This document shows positions 25,496-33,686 of a stretch of 51,322 nucleotides of DNA, piece by piece. The stretch is from an uncultured Nitrospira sp. (GTDB lineage: Bacteria > Nitrospirota > Nitrospiria > Nitrospirales > Nitrospiraceae). The stretch lies in assembly GCA_902500995.1 (NCBI GenBank), contig CABVSR010000027.1:1-51322 (forward strand), in the 5' to 3' direction. The number at the start of each line of letters is the position of its first letter. The stretch's first letter is position 1. Position numbers and translations under genes: made by a program. The notes below the pieces were generated by a model, which did no database searches, had not been told where the DNA came from, and saw only the letters and a list, made by a program, of their open reading frames with translations.

Positions 25496-26743
25496 TCAGG
25501 CCGCGCCTTTCATCGAGACGCCTTGCCGCCAATTCGCAAACCATCGCAGCCCCAGCATACTACCATCAGGCTCAACTTCCTGTGGGACTTCCTGTTCCAG
25601 TCCCACCGTCGGCACCTCGTCCAACGATTCGAATTCAAATTCGTCCGAAACCGGTTGAAGGCTTCGATCCCGTTTCAACTCTTCTACCGAGCGGGCGAGC
25701 GTCTGAATGGCCTGATTCAATTCCTGAATCGGTGCCGCCATCGTCTGCTGCATGACCCGTGACAGTTCCTCTGCCAGCCGGTCAGGAGCCGCTGCGCGAC
25801 TGCCCTGCTCACGCCTGGACAACACCTCCACCGCCTCCCGGAGGGCAGTCACCGTCGGGCTTAATCGATCGCTCAGACTGCCCGCCAGCCGATCGCCCAG
25901 ATCACCCGACACCGCACTCACTGCCGCCTGGGTTTGCGCCGGCGCCGGACCGGCCCCCGGCGTGAAATTTTCCAGCATCTGCTCCATGGTTTTGCGGGGA
26001 AACAACTCGTCCACCATCGTGACGAATTGTTGTTGGGTTCTCGCCATACGATGCATGGCCGACTTCTCAAGCAACACGAACAGGTTGGCACAGAGCAGAC
26101 CGACGATCGACGTCAGAAACTTCCCCGCCAGACCGTTGATTAAGCCCTGAATTCCGACGATATGTGATCCATCTGCATGCAGCTTACTTAAACCGATCAG
26201 GATTGCCAGAAACGTGAGCAGCAGGCCGCCGCCTGTGATGAGCGAAGGAAACTGATGATAGAACGCCAGATTCAAACGGCTGTTCAGCAGGTCGCGAGGG
26301 AAAAACTCCGCCGCCGTCCTTGTGGCGAAGACTTTCGGTTCGATAAACCAGGCTGTACGCTCGACGACGAAGGTCTTGCGAAAGTGTAGCCAGGCTTGCT
26401 CCAGGCGCGGCTCACCGCGCATGGCCTTATCCAAGGTCTGGAGATCGTCCAGGTCAATGCGCTCCGGCGGCGCGCCAGGTTGCGGCGCTTTCCTGACATC
26501 GCTGAGGCTCGGAATCTTCAACCACTCGGCTTGGAGACTTTTGCGGCTTGCGGCCAGACTGGTCAATGTCGGCCATACCCGCATGTAACAACCCTGCACG
26601 CTGGAAATGGCCGCCGATAACCGCCCTGCGTGCCATATGAACAGAGCGATCAGCCCTCCGGATCCGAGCCAACTCAACAGCGGGCTGTGGAGTTCGCCCA
26701 AGAGCGTCACATCCCGGCCTAAAAATTCCCATAGAGACATCAT
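25496..26743 (-). CDS. ZorA/MotA-like membrane channel protein with long tail
   Basis: 415 residues, ATG at 26743 with GGAGGTG about 8 bases upstream. Predicted helices: TM1 ~22-40, a cytoplasmic domain ~41-160, TM2 ~165-188 (FPSLITGGGLLLTFLAILIG) and TM3 ~203-226 (GLAGKFLTSIVGLLCANLFV), the three-helix MotA/TolQ/ExbB/ZorA channel plan. The TM2-TM3 sequence is most like ZorA of Zorya anti-phage systems in my reading. A ~190-residue C-terminal tail rich in Gln, Leu and Arg heptads (LSDRLSPTVTALREAVEVL, LARSVEELKR) is probably coiled coil. ZorC, ZorD and ZorE are not beside it. Confidence 0.8.
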   Translation of the reverse strand: MMSLWEFLGRDVTLLGELHSPLLSWLGSGGLIALFIWHAGRLSAAISSVQGCYMRVWPTLTSLAASRKSLQAEWLKIPSLSDVRKAPQPGAPPERIDLDDLQTLDKAMRGEPRLEQAWLHFRKTFVVERTAWFIEPKVFATRTAAEFFPRDLLNSRLNLAFYHQFPSLITGGGLLLTFLAILIGLSKLHADGSHIVGIQGLINGLAGKFLTSIVGLLCANLFVLLEKSAMHRMARTQQQFVTMVDELFPRKTMEQMLENFTPGAGPAPAQTQAAVSAVSGDLGDRLAGSLSDRLSPTVTALREAVEVLSRREQGSRAAAPDRLAEELSRVMQQTMAAPIQELNQAIQTLARSVEELKRDRSLQPVSDEFEFESLDEVPTVGLEQEVPQEVEPDGSMLGLRWFANWRQGVSMKGAA

Positions 26744-27116
26744 GGCGTAGCACCTCCGACTCGAAACACACCGCCGACTACTTCAGGGTCAGTGCGTTAT
26801 CAAGTTTCAGGCCAGGATGTCTGCTCAAAGAAACGGCGAGAACCTTGGAAATTTAATCGTGGTTATTTCGCTTGGACGAACGGACTCGGCAAGAATTGCC
26901 GACCTGATGAATCTTTTTGCAGTCTCCTCTTTCCCTTACCTGCCTTCGTCTACCGACGAACCAAGCCCTAGCTGGGCCCGCAATAGATCATGACGGGTGA
27001 TGGATCGAACCACCTTCCCTATATGCCGCCCCGTCATTCGACGGTGATAGATTTCAGCATCGGTGCTGTGTCATGAATAGAGACGCATCCTTTATGTGCG
27101 ATTGAGGCAGGTCTCC
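26744..27116. other. Intergenic region with small dyads
   Basis: 373 bases between divergent genes with no protein gene that I can support. TCGGCAA at 26886-26892 and TTGCCGA at 26896-26902 form a perfect 7-bp stem with a GAA loop, followed on the plus strand by TCTTTTT ten bases on. CCGTC/GACGG at ~27030-27043 is a second small hairpin. The region probably holds the divergent promoters of the motor-like pair and of the small membrane protein; no clear -35/-10 pair stands out. Confidence 0.4.
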
Positions 27117-27446
27117 ATGAGCATTCCCTGGATTGCAGCCCTGCAGATTGCCAAGAAACTGTTGCCGGTCGTCGTAGACCACGCTCCGGAATTGCTGAAA
27201 ACGATCGGGCGCATTCGCACACCTGCACCGGTGTCGGACTCGGTGCCCACCGAACAGTCGATCGCACTCCTGCAAGATCAAATCACCAGTCTGCAGCAGA
27301 CCATCTCCATTCAAACCGACAGGATCGGACAACTCCAGACGACGTTACGCGCCACGCAACGATCATTGACTCTTGCTTGGAATCTGCTTGCCGCAACCGC
27401 CATCCTCTCCATCATGGTCTTCGCCTACTTCGTCTTTCGAACCTGA
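27117..27446 (+). CDS. Small coiled-coil tail-anchored membrane protein
   Basis: 109 residues from the ATG at 27117 (GAGGCAGG upstream); the in-frame start at 27096 adds seven basic residues. An N-terminal amphipathic part (IPWIAALQIAKKLLPVVVD) is followed by a Gln-rich coiled coil (QDQITSLQQTISIQTDRIGQ, LQTTLRATQRS) and one C-terminal membrane helix (LLAATAILSIMVFAYFVF). The plan is that of a small membrane-tethered coiled-coil protein with its coil in the cytoplasm. Function unknown. It is divergent from the ZorA-like gene. Confidence 0.7.
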   Translation: MSIPWIAALQIAKKLLPVVVDHAPELLKTIGRIRTPAPVSDSVPTEQSIALLQDQITSLQQTISIQTDRIGQLQTTLRATQRSLTLAWNLLAATAILSIMVFAYFVFRT

Positions 27447-27596
27447 GCGCGAAGCCAGTGCGACTCTTTGGACCTGACTGTGGTGTGAGGGGGCGCAATG
27501 CCCTTCGTGTGCATTGAACCGGCGCGGGCACACTGAGCGTAACAAGTGAGGGTGAACCGCAGGGAAGATGGCAGTGAAGATGGGTGACGGAACGAC

Positions 27597-28349
27597 TCAG
27601 CCCGCGTATTCGTACGACAAATCGCGGGTTTGAACAAGTTTCACAAGCTGAAGGCGGCCTGTCGGGACGACCGAATAGATGCGCTCCCATACGGCCTTGG
27701 CGAGATATTCGCCTGTGACGGACGGAGTGGCCAACACCCTGCGGAGATCTTGTCCTTCAAAAGGAAGTAGGACCAGCTCTTTGACCAGGCGATCCAGCGC
27801 GACGATATCGGTCACCATCCCGGTCTCGGGGTGAATCGGCCCATGCACGGATACAAAGAGATCCCAGGTATGGCCGCGATGACCGTCGTGTACCGCCGTA
27901 AATGAGTACCGCCTGGTGACCGACGCGACATCCAATCCGGCTTCAGCCGTGAGGTCGGCGCAGAGATCCTCGTCCTCATACAAAGACAGCCGTTGAAGCG
28001 TACCGATGTCAGGTTGGGCTTGGAGTTTGTTCCAGAGGACACGCGCCAGGTTCTCGGAAGTAGGAATGTGGCGATCAAAGTAGGGCAGGTCCAAATTCAA
28101 GTGCTTATGATCAAACTCTTCGAGTACTTGCAGCAACACACGCTTGAGATCGAAGAGGTTCACCACCATGCCGGTTCGAGGATCGACCTCTCCTTGGACG
28201 GTGACTTCCAACATATAGTTGTGCCCGTGCCCGGGATCGTTGTTGCACGCGCCGAACATGGCACGATTCTTAGCCGCGTCCCACTCCGGTTTGTGATAGC
28301 GGTGGGACGCGCAAAACTCGATACGCTTATTCAAAAGGACAGAGGCCAT
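27597..28349 (-). CDS. Tandem-domain PTPS/QueD-family protein
   Basis: 250 residues with two 6-pyruvoyl-tetrahydropterin-synthase-type domains. Domain 1 (~1-125) has a zinc His in CASHRYH, the catalytic Cys35 in FGACNNDPGHGHNYMLEV with two further zinc His (41, 43), and FDHKHLNLDLP and PTSENLA. Domain 2 (~140-250) follows the same order (RRYSFTAVHDGHRGHTWDLF, HPETGMVTDIVALDR, TGEYLAKAVWERI) but lacks the catalytic Cys. Single-domain QueD proteins are ~120-150 residues. Reaction may be 6-carboxytetrahydropterin synthesis for queuosine, or a related pterin step. It lies 92 bases downstream of the DUF3501 gene on the same strand. Confidence 0.85.
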   Translation of the reverse strand: MASVLLNKRIEFCASHRYHKPEWDAAKNRAMFGACNNDPGHGHNYMLEVTVQGEVDPRTGMVVNLFDLKRVLLQVLEEFDHKHLNLDLPYFDRHIPTSENLARVLWNKLQAQPDIGTLQRLSLYEDEDLCADLTAEAGLDVASVTRRYSFTAVHDGHRGHTWDLFVSVHGPIHPETGMVTDIVALDRLVKELVLLPFEGQDLRRVLATPSVTGEYLAKAVWERIYSVVPTGRLQLVKLVQTRDLSYEYAG

Positions 28350-28441
28350 ACGTATGCAGTGATAAGTGATGCATGTTCGGTGCTGAATGCACCTGATTAT
28401 AGTTGAATTCCACCCAAAAACTCACAGCTAAAACTCAACCC

Positions 28442-29026
28442 TTATGCCCGAAGGTCAGACAACCATTCCTGCCGCATCGTCCAGGGCACCTCGGCGTCGG
28501 CCTCATATCCGGCATGGCGGACAGAGAGGGCCACTCGGACAGCCGGATCGGCGAAAGCCGTGATCATAGCCGGAGTGGGCCGAAAACGCACGAAATGCAC
28601 CGCACTGATTTTTGTTTCATGGCTGTGCCCGCCTTCGAACTCCCCGTAGACGATCTCTCCTCCGGCTCGCAGGCCGAGCTTTTGCCCATGATCCAACCCC
28701 ATGAACAGATCCAACCACTGCTTCATCGTGCCCGCATCGGTCAGTTCGATCAGGAGAGTTGCGCTGAGTTCTCCGGAAGCCGGCAGGAGGGCATTATACA
28801 CGTCGAGTTCGTCCTGCAGCTTCCGCGGGTCTAGAATCCGCTCCACGCGCGCCATTTCCTGAATTTGGAAACGGAGCGTGTCTCGATTCTCGAAGACCAG
28901 CGTGATCTTATCTCCGATCCCGATCCGCCGGCGGCGCTTGAGGTCGATGATGGACTGCCGGTATGCCTCGCGCTGGCGCTCGTATTCGTCGAATGAGAGC
29001 AGATCGTCTTGCGTCAGCTGATTCAT
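28442..29026 (-). CDS. DUF3501 family protein
   Basis: 194 residues from the ATG at 29026; the frame runs further upstream into the preceding gene, but MNQLTQDDLLSFDEYERQRE is the typical DUF3501 beginning. Next come KRRRRIGIGDKITLVFENRD, a strong EMARVERILDP, and an acidic C-terminal half. The family has no known biochemical role; in the genomes I know it sits with rubrerythrin and GlpC/HdrD-like Fe-S proteins, as here. It starts 25 bases after the stop of the Fe-S oxidoreductase gene, so the two are almost certainly cotranscribed. Cytoplasmic. Confidence 0.88.
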   Translation of the reverse strand: MNQLTQDDLLSFDEYERQREAYRQSIIDLKRRRRIGIGDKITLVFENRDTLRFQIQEMARVERILDPRKLQDELDVYNALLPASGELSATLLIELTDAGTMKQWLDLFMGLDHGQKLGLRAGGEIVYGEFEGGHSHETKISAVHFVRFRPTPAMITAFADPAVRVALSVRHAGYEADAEVPWTMRQEWLSDLRA

Positions 29027-29051
29027 GATTCTATCCGCCAAGCTGGATCTA

Positions 29052-30338
29052 TCACGAAGCCCGCGGGTCTCTTGGTAATCCATAGGCGTCGCGCACAACT
29101 TGAATGGGATGCTGCGCCACCTTCCCGCCGGCGTGGGCTCGAGCGCCGGCTTGATCCAGCTGAAGGCCTGCCAGCGGGCAATCGGAGGCCACAAGATCAG
29201 CAGGAGCTTGCTCGATCACACGTACGGCTTTCTGCGCAATCTTCATCGACAGGGGGAAAAATTCGGTTTTCGCCGACCAGGACCCGTCATGGCCGGAGCA
29301 TTTTTCGACCACGTCGACCTGCGCCCCGGCGCATTCCATCAGCTCCTTCGATTTGAAGCCGATGTTTTGGTCTCGCAAGTGGCAGGGCACGTGATAGGCC
29401 ACCCGTCCAGGCTTCTGCGTGAAATCCGTCGCCAGGCTCCCCTCCCGCTTCAGCTTCATAAGGTACTCGCAGACATCGTAGGTGCGACCAGCGACTCTTG
29501 TAGCGTCTTCGCCCGACACGAGATTCGCATATTCCCGCTTCACCATGAGGCTGCAGCTGGGAGTGGGAATCACCACATCGTACCCCTGATCGACCCAGGG
29601 CTTCAGCGAGGCAATCGTCTGCTCCGCCGCCTTCACCATGGCCGCCGTATCACCGGTATCAAAGGACGGCATACCGCAACAGGACTGATCGGGCAACACC
29701 ACGTGAATGCCGTTTTTTTCCAGCACTTGCACCGTCGCCTTGCCGACATCGGTCGCCTGATAATTGACGAGGCAGCTCGCAAACAACGCGACTTTCTTGC
29801 CTGTCGTCGCTGTGCGCTGAGACGACCGCTTGCCCCACCAACGCGTGAATGTTTCCTGCTGATAGCGCAGAACCTCTCGTTCCTGATGAACGCCCATCAT
29901 CCTTTGCATGAGACTTCTCAACCACCTCTGGCGCAAGCCCCAGTTCACCAACGGCGCAAGGGTGCTGTTGAGTCGTCCTAGGAGGTCGGTTCTGGTCAGT
30001 AACCAGTCCCGCCACCGGATCCCCCGCACAGTCGCCAGCCGCTTTTTCCAGACCGCCATTAAGAGCGGAAAATCGATCCCATATTGATGCGGCGGCGTGT
30101 AGGGGCAATGATTGTAGCAAAGTTTGCAGTAGTAACATTCGTCGACCACTCGATGATGATCGGCCGGTGTGAACTTCGTCACATCACTGTCGTACTCATC
30201 GATCCGGTCCAAGAGCGTGTTAAAGGATGGACAGAGATTGAAGCAGCGGCGGCACCCGTCGCAGACATCGTAAATCCGCAGCGTTTCCTGTTCGAGGGTG
30301 GCCGGATCCACCGGCTGGAGAAGACGCAGTTTGTTCAC
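29052..30338 (-). CDS. GlpC/HdrD-like Fe-S oxidoreductase
   Basis: 428 residues from the GTG at 30338, chosen because AAGGAA lies 9 bases upstream; another GTG at 30431 would add 31 poorly conserved residues. Two 4Fe-4S motifs are near the N-terminus ([12 protein letters not shown] and [12 protein letters not shown]). Two CCG-type domains follow: FASCLVNYQ...[10 protein letters not shown], and [10 protein letters not shown]...[10 protein letters not shown], where the second Cys-Cys pair is reduced to Cys-Ser. This is the plan of anaerobic glycerol-3-phosphate dehydrogenase subunit C and heterodisulfide reductase D. Here it probably moves electrons to rubrerythrin or its partners. Confidence 0.9.
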   Translation of the reverse strand: MNKLRLLQPVDPATLEQETLRIYDVCDGCRRCFNLCPSFNTLLDRIDEYDSDVTKFTPADHHRVVDECYYCKLCYNHCPYTPPHQYGIDFPLLMAVWKKRLATVRGIRWRDWLLTRTDLLGRLNSTLAPLVNWGLRQRWLRSLMQRMMGVHQEREVLRYQQETFTRWWGKRSSQRTATTGKKVALFASCLVNYQATDVGKATVQVLEKNGIHVVLPDQSCCGMPSFDTGDTAAMVKAAEQTIASLKPWVDQGYDVVIPTPSCSLMVKREYANLVSGEDATRVAGRTYDVCEYLMKLKREGSLATDFTQKPGRVAYHVPCHLRDQNIGFKSKELMECAGAQVDVVEKCSGHDGSWSAKTEFFPLSMKIAQKAVRVIEQAPADLVASDCPLAGLQLDQAGARAHAGGKVAQHPIQVVRDAYGLPRDPRAS

Positions 30339-30447
30339 TGAAGGGAATTCCTTCTGACACGTTCCAGGAGAGTCCGGTGACTGAGGTGAGGTGGAATGCT
30401 CCACCCCACCCCATCCTGATATTCGCGACACCTGCCGGGCCGGATGG

Positions 30448-30873
30448 TTACTGCTTCAAACTATCGAGACCCTTGGTAAAGCGATTGGCGTGGGACCGCT
30501 CGGCTTTGGCCAACGTCTCAAACCATTCCGCCAATTCCGAGAACCCTTCGTCACGCGCCGTCTTCGCCATGCCCGGATACATCTGGGTATATTCGTACGT
30601 TTCCCCTTCGATGGCCGACTTCAAATTGGCTTCGGTATTGCCGATCGGCACCCCGGTGGCGGGATCGCCGACTTCTTTGAGAAAATCCAGGTGTCCAAAG
30701 GCATGGCCGGTTTCCGCCTCAGACGTGTCACGGAACAGCCCGCCCACATCGGGATATCCTTCAATGTCGGCCCGGCGGGCGAAATAGAGATACCGCCGGT
30801 TGGCTTGCGACTCTCCGGCAAACGCGTGCTTCAGATTCTCATGACTCTTGGTGCCCTTTAAACTGTTTCCCAT
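30448..30873 (-). CDS. Rubrerythrin (diiron domain only)
   Basis: 141 residues from the ATG at 30873, which has AAGGAGGAGAG upstream. The four-helix ferritin-like diiron fold is shown by [52 protein letters not shown] and [12 protein letters not shown], with the two ExxH pairs. The usual C-terminal rubredoxin domain is missing. Rubrerythrins reduce H2O2 in the cytoplasm. The gene starts inside the 3' end of the upstream regulator gene (35-base overlap), which points to translational coupling and to control by that regulator. Confidence 0.93.
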   Translation of the reverse strand: MGNSLKGTKSHENLKHAFAGESQANRRYLYFARRADIEGYPDVGGLFRDTSEAETGHAFGHLDFLKEVGDPATGVPIGNTEANLKSAIEGETYEYTQMYPGMAKTARDEGFSELAEWFETLAKAERSHANRFTKGLDSLKQ

Positions 30874-31354
30874 GCTCTCCTCCTTCAATAAATGACGGCG
30901 CCAACCTACGATGAGGCGACACGTCGCGTCTGGCCTGCTGACAACTCACACAATACCCGTAGAATTCCACTCGATGGCGCAGGACATCAAATCCTTTCGC
31001 CTGCCCGTTCGAAAGCTGCAACCGATTCAACTCATCGTCCATCACATCCATAATCTGGCCGCATCCCAGGCAGATCAGATGGTGATGCAGGCTCACGTTC
31101 CCGTCATACCGCGCCATATCATGACCGACGTTGACTTCCCGGACCAACCCCGCGGTTCGCAAGACGCCGAGTGTGTAGTACACGGTGTTGCGCGAGATCA
31201 TGGGCTGCCGGCGTTTCACGATCCGGTAGAGATCATCGGCGCTCGGATGGCTCGTCGTGGCAGCCAACGCCGCATAAATTGCCGCACGCTGGCGGGTGAG
31301 CCGTACCGCATGCCGGCGAAAACGCGCCTCAATCTCCTGCAGGGGTAGGTTCAT
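30839..31354 (-). CDS. Fur-family regulator, PerR-like
   Basis: 171 residues from the ATG at 31354. The winged helix (LTRQRAAIYAALAA, SADDLYRIVKRRQPMISRNTVYYTLGVL) is followed by the dimerisation domain with HHHLICLGCGQIMDV and a C-terminal YCVSCQQA, the two CxxC pairs of a structural zinc site. His/Asp metal-sensing residues (GHDMARYDG, SLHHH) suggest a PerR-type peroxide sensor rather than Fur; this is inferred mainly from the coupled rubrerythrin gene. The extended C-terminus (~20 residues past the Cys pair) overlaps the rubrerythrin start. Confidence 0.9.
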   Translation of the reverse strand: MNLPLQEIEARFRRHAVRLTRQRAAIYAALAATTSHPSADDLYRIVKRRQPMISRNTVYYTLGVLRTAGLVREVNVGHDMARYDGNVSLHHHLICLGCGQIMDVMDDELNRLQLSNGQAKGFDVLRHRVEFYGYCVSCQQARRDVSPHRRLAPSFIEGGEHGKQFKGHQES

Positions 31355-31371
31355 CCGTGAGTTCTCCAGCC

Positions 31372-31413
31372 AGGAATGATTCCTACATAGCACGGAGTTC
31401 CATCGCGCGGCAA
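31372..31413 (-). promoter_or_regulatory. PerR/Fur-like box inside the predicted promoter
   Basis: On the minus strand TTGCCG (31413-31408), an 18-base spacer and TATGTA (31389-31384) form a promoter. Directly after it, AGGAATGATTCCT at 31372-31384 is a perfect 6-1-6 palindrome with the central ATnAT core of PerR/Fur boxes. It would cover the start point of transcription of the regulator-rubrerythrin operon, 18 bases before the regulator's ATG, so autorepression is likely. Confidence 0.6.
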
Positions 31414-31561
31414 GGTCGCAGCAGACCCGCTTCACCCGCGTGAGCGCAAGAACAATCTTACGGCATGAGGACCGGGGAACCGATGTGAAACGGCATTGGC
31501 TACATACAGCAGGTTACGTAGCAGTCGGAGCGAAAACCGGCGGGATGAAGTGGGGGTCCGG

Positions 31562-32119
31562 CTAAGGGGCCTGATAGCGAGGCAGCTCCCCCGTCATGTC
31601 GGCGAGACATTTATACGCTTGGTCCTTGGCCGAGAGGAGCGGCGCCGTGAGGGGCCACGCGATGGCCAATTGCGGATCGTTCCAGATGATACCCCGTTCA
31701 TCCGGCGGGGAGTACACATCCGTGCACTTGTACAGAAACCCGGCCTCTTCGCTCAGGACGCAAAACCCATGCGCAAAGCCCGGAGGGATGTAGAGCTGCC
31801 GCATATTCGTCTCGGACAATTCCACACCGTACGATTGCCCGAACGTCGGTGAGCCCTGCCGAATGTCGACGGCCACATCATAGACCGTCCCTTTCACGAC
31901 CATGACCAATTTCCCCTGAGGACGCGCCAACTGATAGTGGAGTCCCCTCAATGTGCCACGGACGGACCAGGAAAAATTATCCTGCACGAAGGGCTTGGAA
32001 ATTCCTGCCGCTTCGTAGCGCGACTGGCGAAAGATTTCCACAAACTTTCCACGCGCATCTCCGAACACATCCGGCTCGATCTGGAACAGGCCGCTGAGCG
32101 GCGTCGTTATAATGTGCAT
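31562..32119 (-). CDS. rfbC: dTDP-4-dehydrorhamnose 3,5-epimerase
   Basis: 185 residues from the ATG at 32119 (AGAGGAAG upstream). RmlC cupin enzyme that converts dTDP-4-keto-6-deoxyglucose to the rhamnose-series sugar in surface polysaccharide synthesis. Signature parts visible: EPDVFGDARGKFVEIFRQ, PFVQDNFSWSVRGTLRGLHYQ (with the catalytic His of RGLHYQ), GTVYDVAVDIRQGSPTFGQ, IPPGFAHGFCVLSEEAGFLY and the nucleotide-sugar site PDERGIIWNDP. The other rml genes are not in the window. It stands alone between unrelated genes. Confidence 0.95.
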   Translation of the reverse strand: MHIITTPLSGLFQIEPDVFGDARGKFVEIFRQSRYEAAGISKPFVQDNFSWSVRGTLRGLHYQLARPQGKLVMVVKGTVYDVAVDIRQGSPTFGQSYGVELSETNMRQLYIPPGFAHGFCVLSEEAGFLYKCTDVYSPPDERGIIWNDPQLAIAWPLTAPLLSAKDQAYKCLADMTGELPRYQAP

Positions 32120-32218
32120 GACTTCCTCTTGAATGGCATGGCGTGTGACAGACGCATCATACCCTCTTCTCCACATGGGCGAAAGACGATCGCACCTATC
32201 GCACCGAGACTCGCGCGC

Positions 32219-32620
32219 CTAGTTGCGGCCCTGGGAATCGGGCGTGGGAGGAAGGTCCGGATAGAGCTTCTGCAGACGATCGATCAACGGTTCTGCGGCA
32301 GGACTGCTGGGGCGAGTGGGATCGCTGGGCGGATGGTCCCAGGTCAAGGTCGAAATGCCCGCCTCCGTAAAAAGCTGGCGAATCGTGGCCACCAAGGCGT
32401 CGAGCGTCAACTCCGTGCCGGACCGCAAATCCAACACACGTTCGCGCGCATTGGTCGGCGGAGGATCTGTACTGACCAACGCCCAACAGGCGTCGAACAC
32501 CCTGCGCCGGAGGTCTTCCGGCACATTCAGCGTTTCGAGCCCTGACGTGCACAAGGCCGCGACGACGAGCACAAATTGCAGGTCAGGCATACCCGGCCGC
32601 TGGATATTCAGGGATTGCAT
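32219..32620 (-). CDS. Hypothetical protein
   Basis: 133 residues from the ATG at 32620; the frame allows nine more residues (to 32647) and no Shine-Dalgarno helps. The first ~75 residues are helical and look folded (LQFVLVVAALCTSGLETLNV, EDLRRRVFDACWALVSTDPP), the C-terminal ~45 are Pro-rich and probably disordered. No motif recognised. It is divergent from the small beta-grasp-like gene. Confidence 0.55.
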   Translation of the reverse strand: MQSLNIQRPGMPDLQFVLVVAALCTSGLETLNVPEDLRRRVFDACWALVSTDPPPTNARERVLDLRSGTELTLDALVATIRQLFTEAGISTLTWDHPPSDPTRPSSPAAEPLIDRLQKLYPDLPPTPDSQGRN

Positions 32621-32723
32621 AATGGTAATATTAGGCGCGGCGGCCAAAGGGAGTCAATTTGGATTCCTGCGCCAATGCGCCACAATGGACAGGCAGCCGG
32701 ATCTCTCTAAGGGGAATGTGCGC

Positions 32724-32996
32724 ATGATTACGATTACGCTGATGGGACAGCTGCAAACGGAAGACGGAGAACGGGATCTGGCCTGCGAACTACCGACACC
32801 GGTGACAGTGCGGCAGGTGATTCAACGGCAGGGCCGCGGCCTTCGGCACATGCTTCAACTCTTGCGCGAGAAAAAGGTGCTGGTGACCATCAACAAGCGC
32901 ATCGCCAGCGAAGATTCGATGGTGCAGGACGGAGATGCGGTGCGTTTCGTAGGGCATGACGGTGCCGGTGGAAGCGGGCTGGCGCCGTCGTTCTAA
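32724..32996 (+). CDS. Small beta-grasp (MoaD/ThiS-like) protein
   Basis: 90 residues from the ATG at 32724 (AAGGGGA about 10 bases upstream). The order ITITLMGQL / ELPTPVTVRQVIQRQ / VLVTINKRIASEDSMVQDGDAVRFV follows MoaD/ThiS ubiquitin-like sulfur carriers, including the V-N-x-x-x and L-x-D-G-D-x-V signatures. The active C-terminal Gly-Gly is missing: the tail is GAGGSGLAPSF, so it may not form a thiocarboxylate unless it is trimmed after the internal GG. No molybdopterin or thiamine gene is adjacent. Confidence 0.7.
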   Translation: MITITLMGQLQTEDGERDLACELPTPVTVRQVIQRQGRGLRHMLQLLREKKVLVTINKRIASEDSMVQDGDAVRFVGHDGAGGSGLAPSF

Positions 32997-33039
32997 TGAA
33001 TTTTCGCGGTCCCGAACGTCACTGTGAGGGGTTCTGAAA

Positions 33040-33076
33040 ATGCCAAGGCCGGTGCCATTCACAGAAGGCACCGGCC
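33040..33076 (-). terminator. Terminator of the HU gene
   Basis: GGCCGGTGCC at 33047-33056 and GGCACCGGCC at 33067-33076 form a perfect 10-bp stem with a 10-base loop; read on the minus strand it lies 26 bases past the HU stop and is followed by TTGGCATTTTC, a moderate T run. Confidence 0.65.
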
Positions 33077-33102
33077 CTGGAATCGAAGAGGAACGAGATC
33101 GA

Positions 33103-33390
33103 TTACTTCTTTCCGAGGATCGAATCTTTGGCCATTTTCGCGACCCGGAATTTCACCACGCGCTTGGCGGGAATCTTGATCGGCTCACCGGTCTGCGGAT
33201 TCCGGCCCATACGCGCCTTGCGATTGGCAAGCACCAGCTTCCCGATGCCGGGAACCACGAAAGCATTCTTCGCTTCGCGATAGGCAAGGGCGGCGAAATC
33301 GTCCAGAAATTGGACCGCCGTTTTCTTCGTAATCCCCGCCTTTCCAGCAAGATGGTCAGCAATCTGCGATTTCGTCATCGACTTGGCCAT
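33103..33390 (-). CDS. hup: HU-family DNA-binding protein
   Basis: 95 residues, the family's usual size. MTKSQIADHLAGKAGITKK is the N-terminal helical pair, PGIGKLVLANRKARMGRNP the beta-arm base, and QTGEPIKIPAKRVVKFRVAK the DNA-intercalating arm with its proline. Histone-like proteins of this kind bend and compact the chromosome. HU and IHF subunits are not separable by eye; a single gene argues for HU. GGGAGGAAC lies before the ATG, and a strong hairpin terminator follows. The 296 bases upstream hold no other gene that I recognise. Confidence 0.93.
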   Translation of the reverse strand: MAKSMTKSQIADHLAGKAGITKKTAVQFLDDFAALAYREAKNAFVVPGIGKLVLANRKARMGRNPQTGEPIKIPAKRVVKFRVAKMAKDSILGKK

Positions 33391-33686
33391 GCGTTCCTCC
33401 CTTTGAACAACGAATGAAAGTGAACTGACTTGTGCGGTCTGCGATCTATAAACTCGTACGTACAGAGGTGGAGCCGGAAATCTGCGCGTGGTCTGCAGAG
33501 TCAGTCCGAAAACAGGGCGAGAGTGTATCCAAAGCCCCAGGGGCTGTCAAGAGCCGAAGATCGAATCATCCGCGCCCAGACTAGCGACAGGCGCGTTTGG
33601 CGCCCTTGCGCCTAAAGTGGATCACAGAGTAGAGTACGCGAACGGCTCGTCGCTCCGCGTCATACTCCTGAACAAGAGGCGTCTTC

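Noticed and set aside
25496-26743. Reading the motor pair as flagellar MotA/MotB
   Set aside because: MotA has four helices and no long C-terminal coiled coil, and there are no flagellar genes in the window; three helices fit ZorA/TolQ/ExbB.
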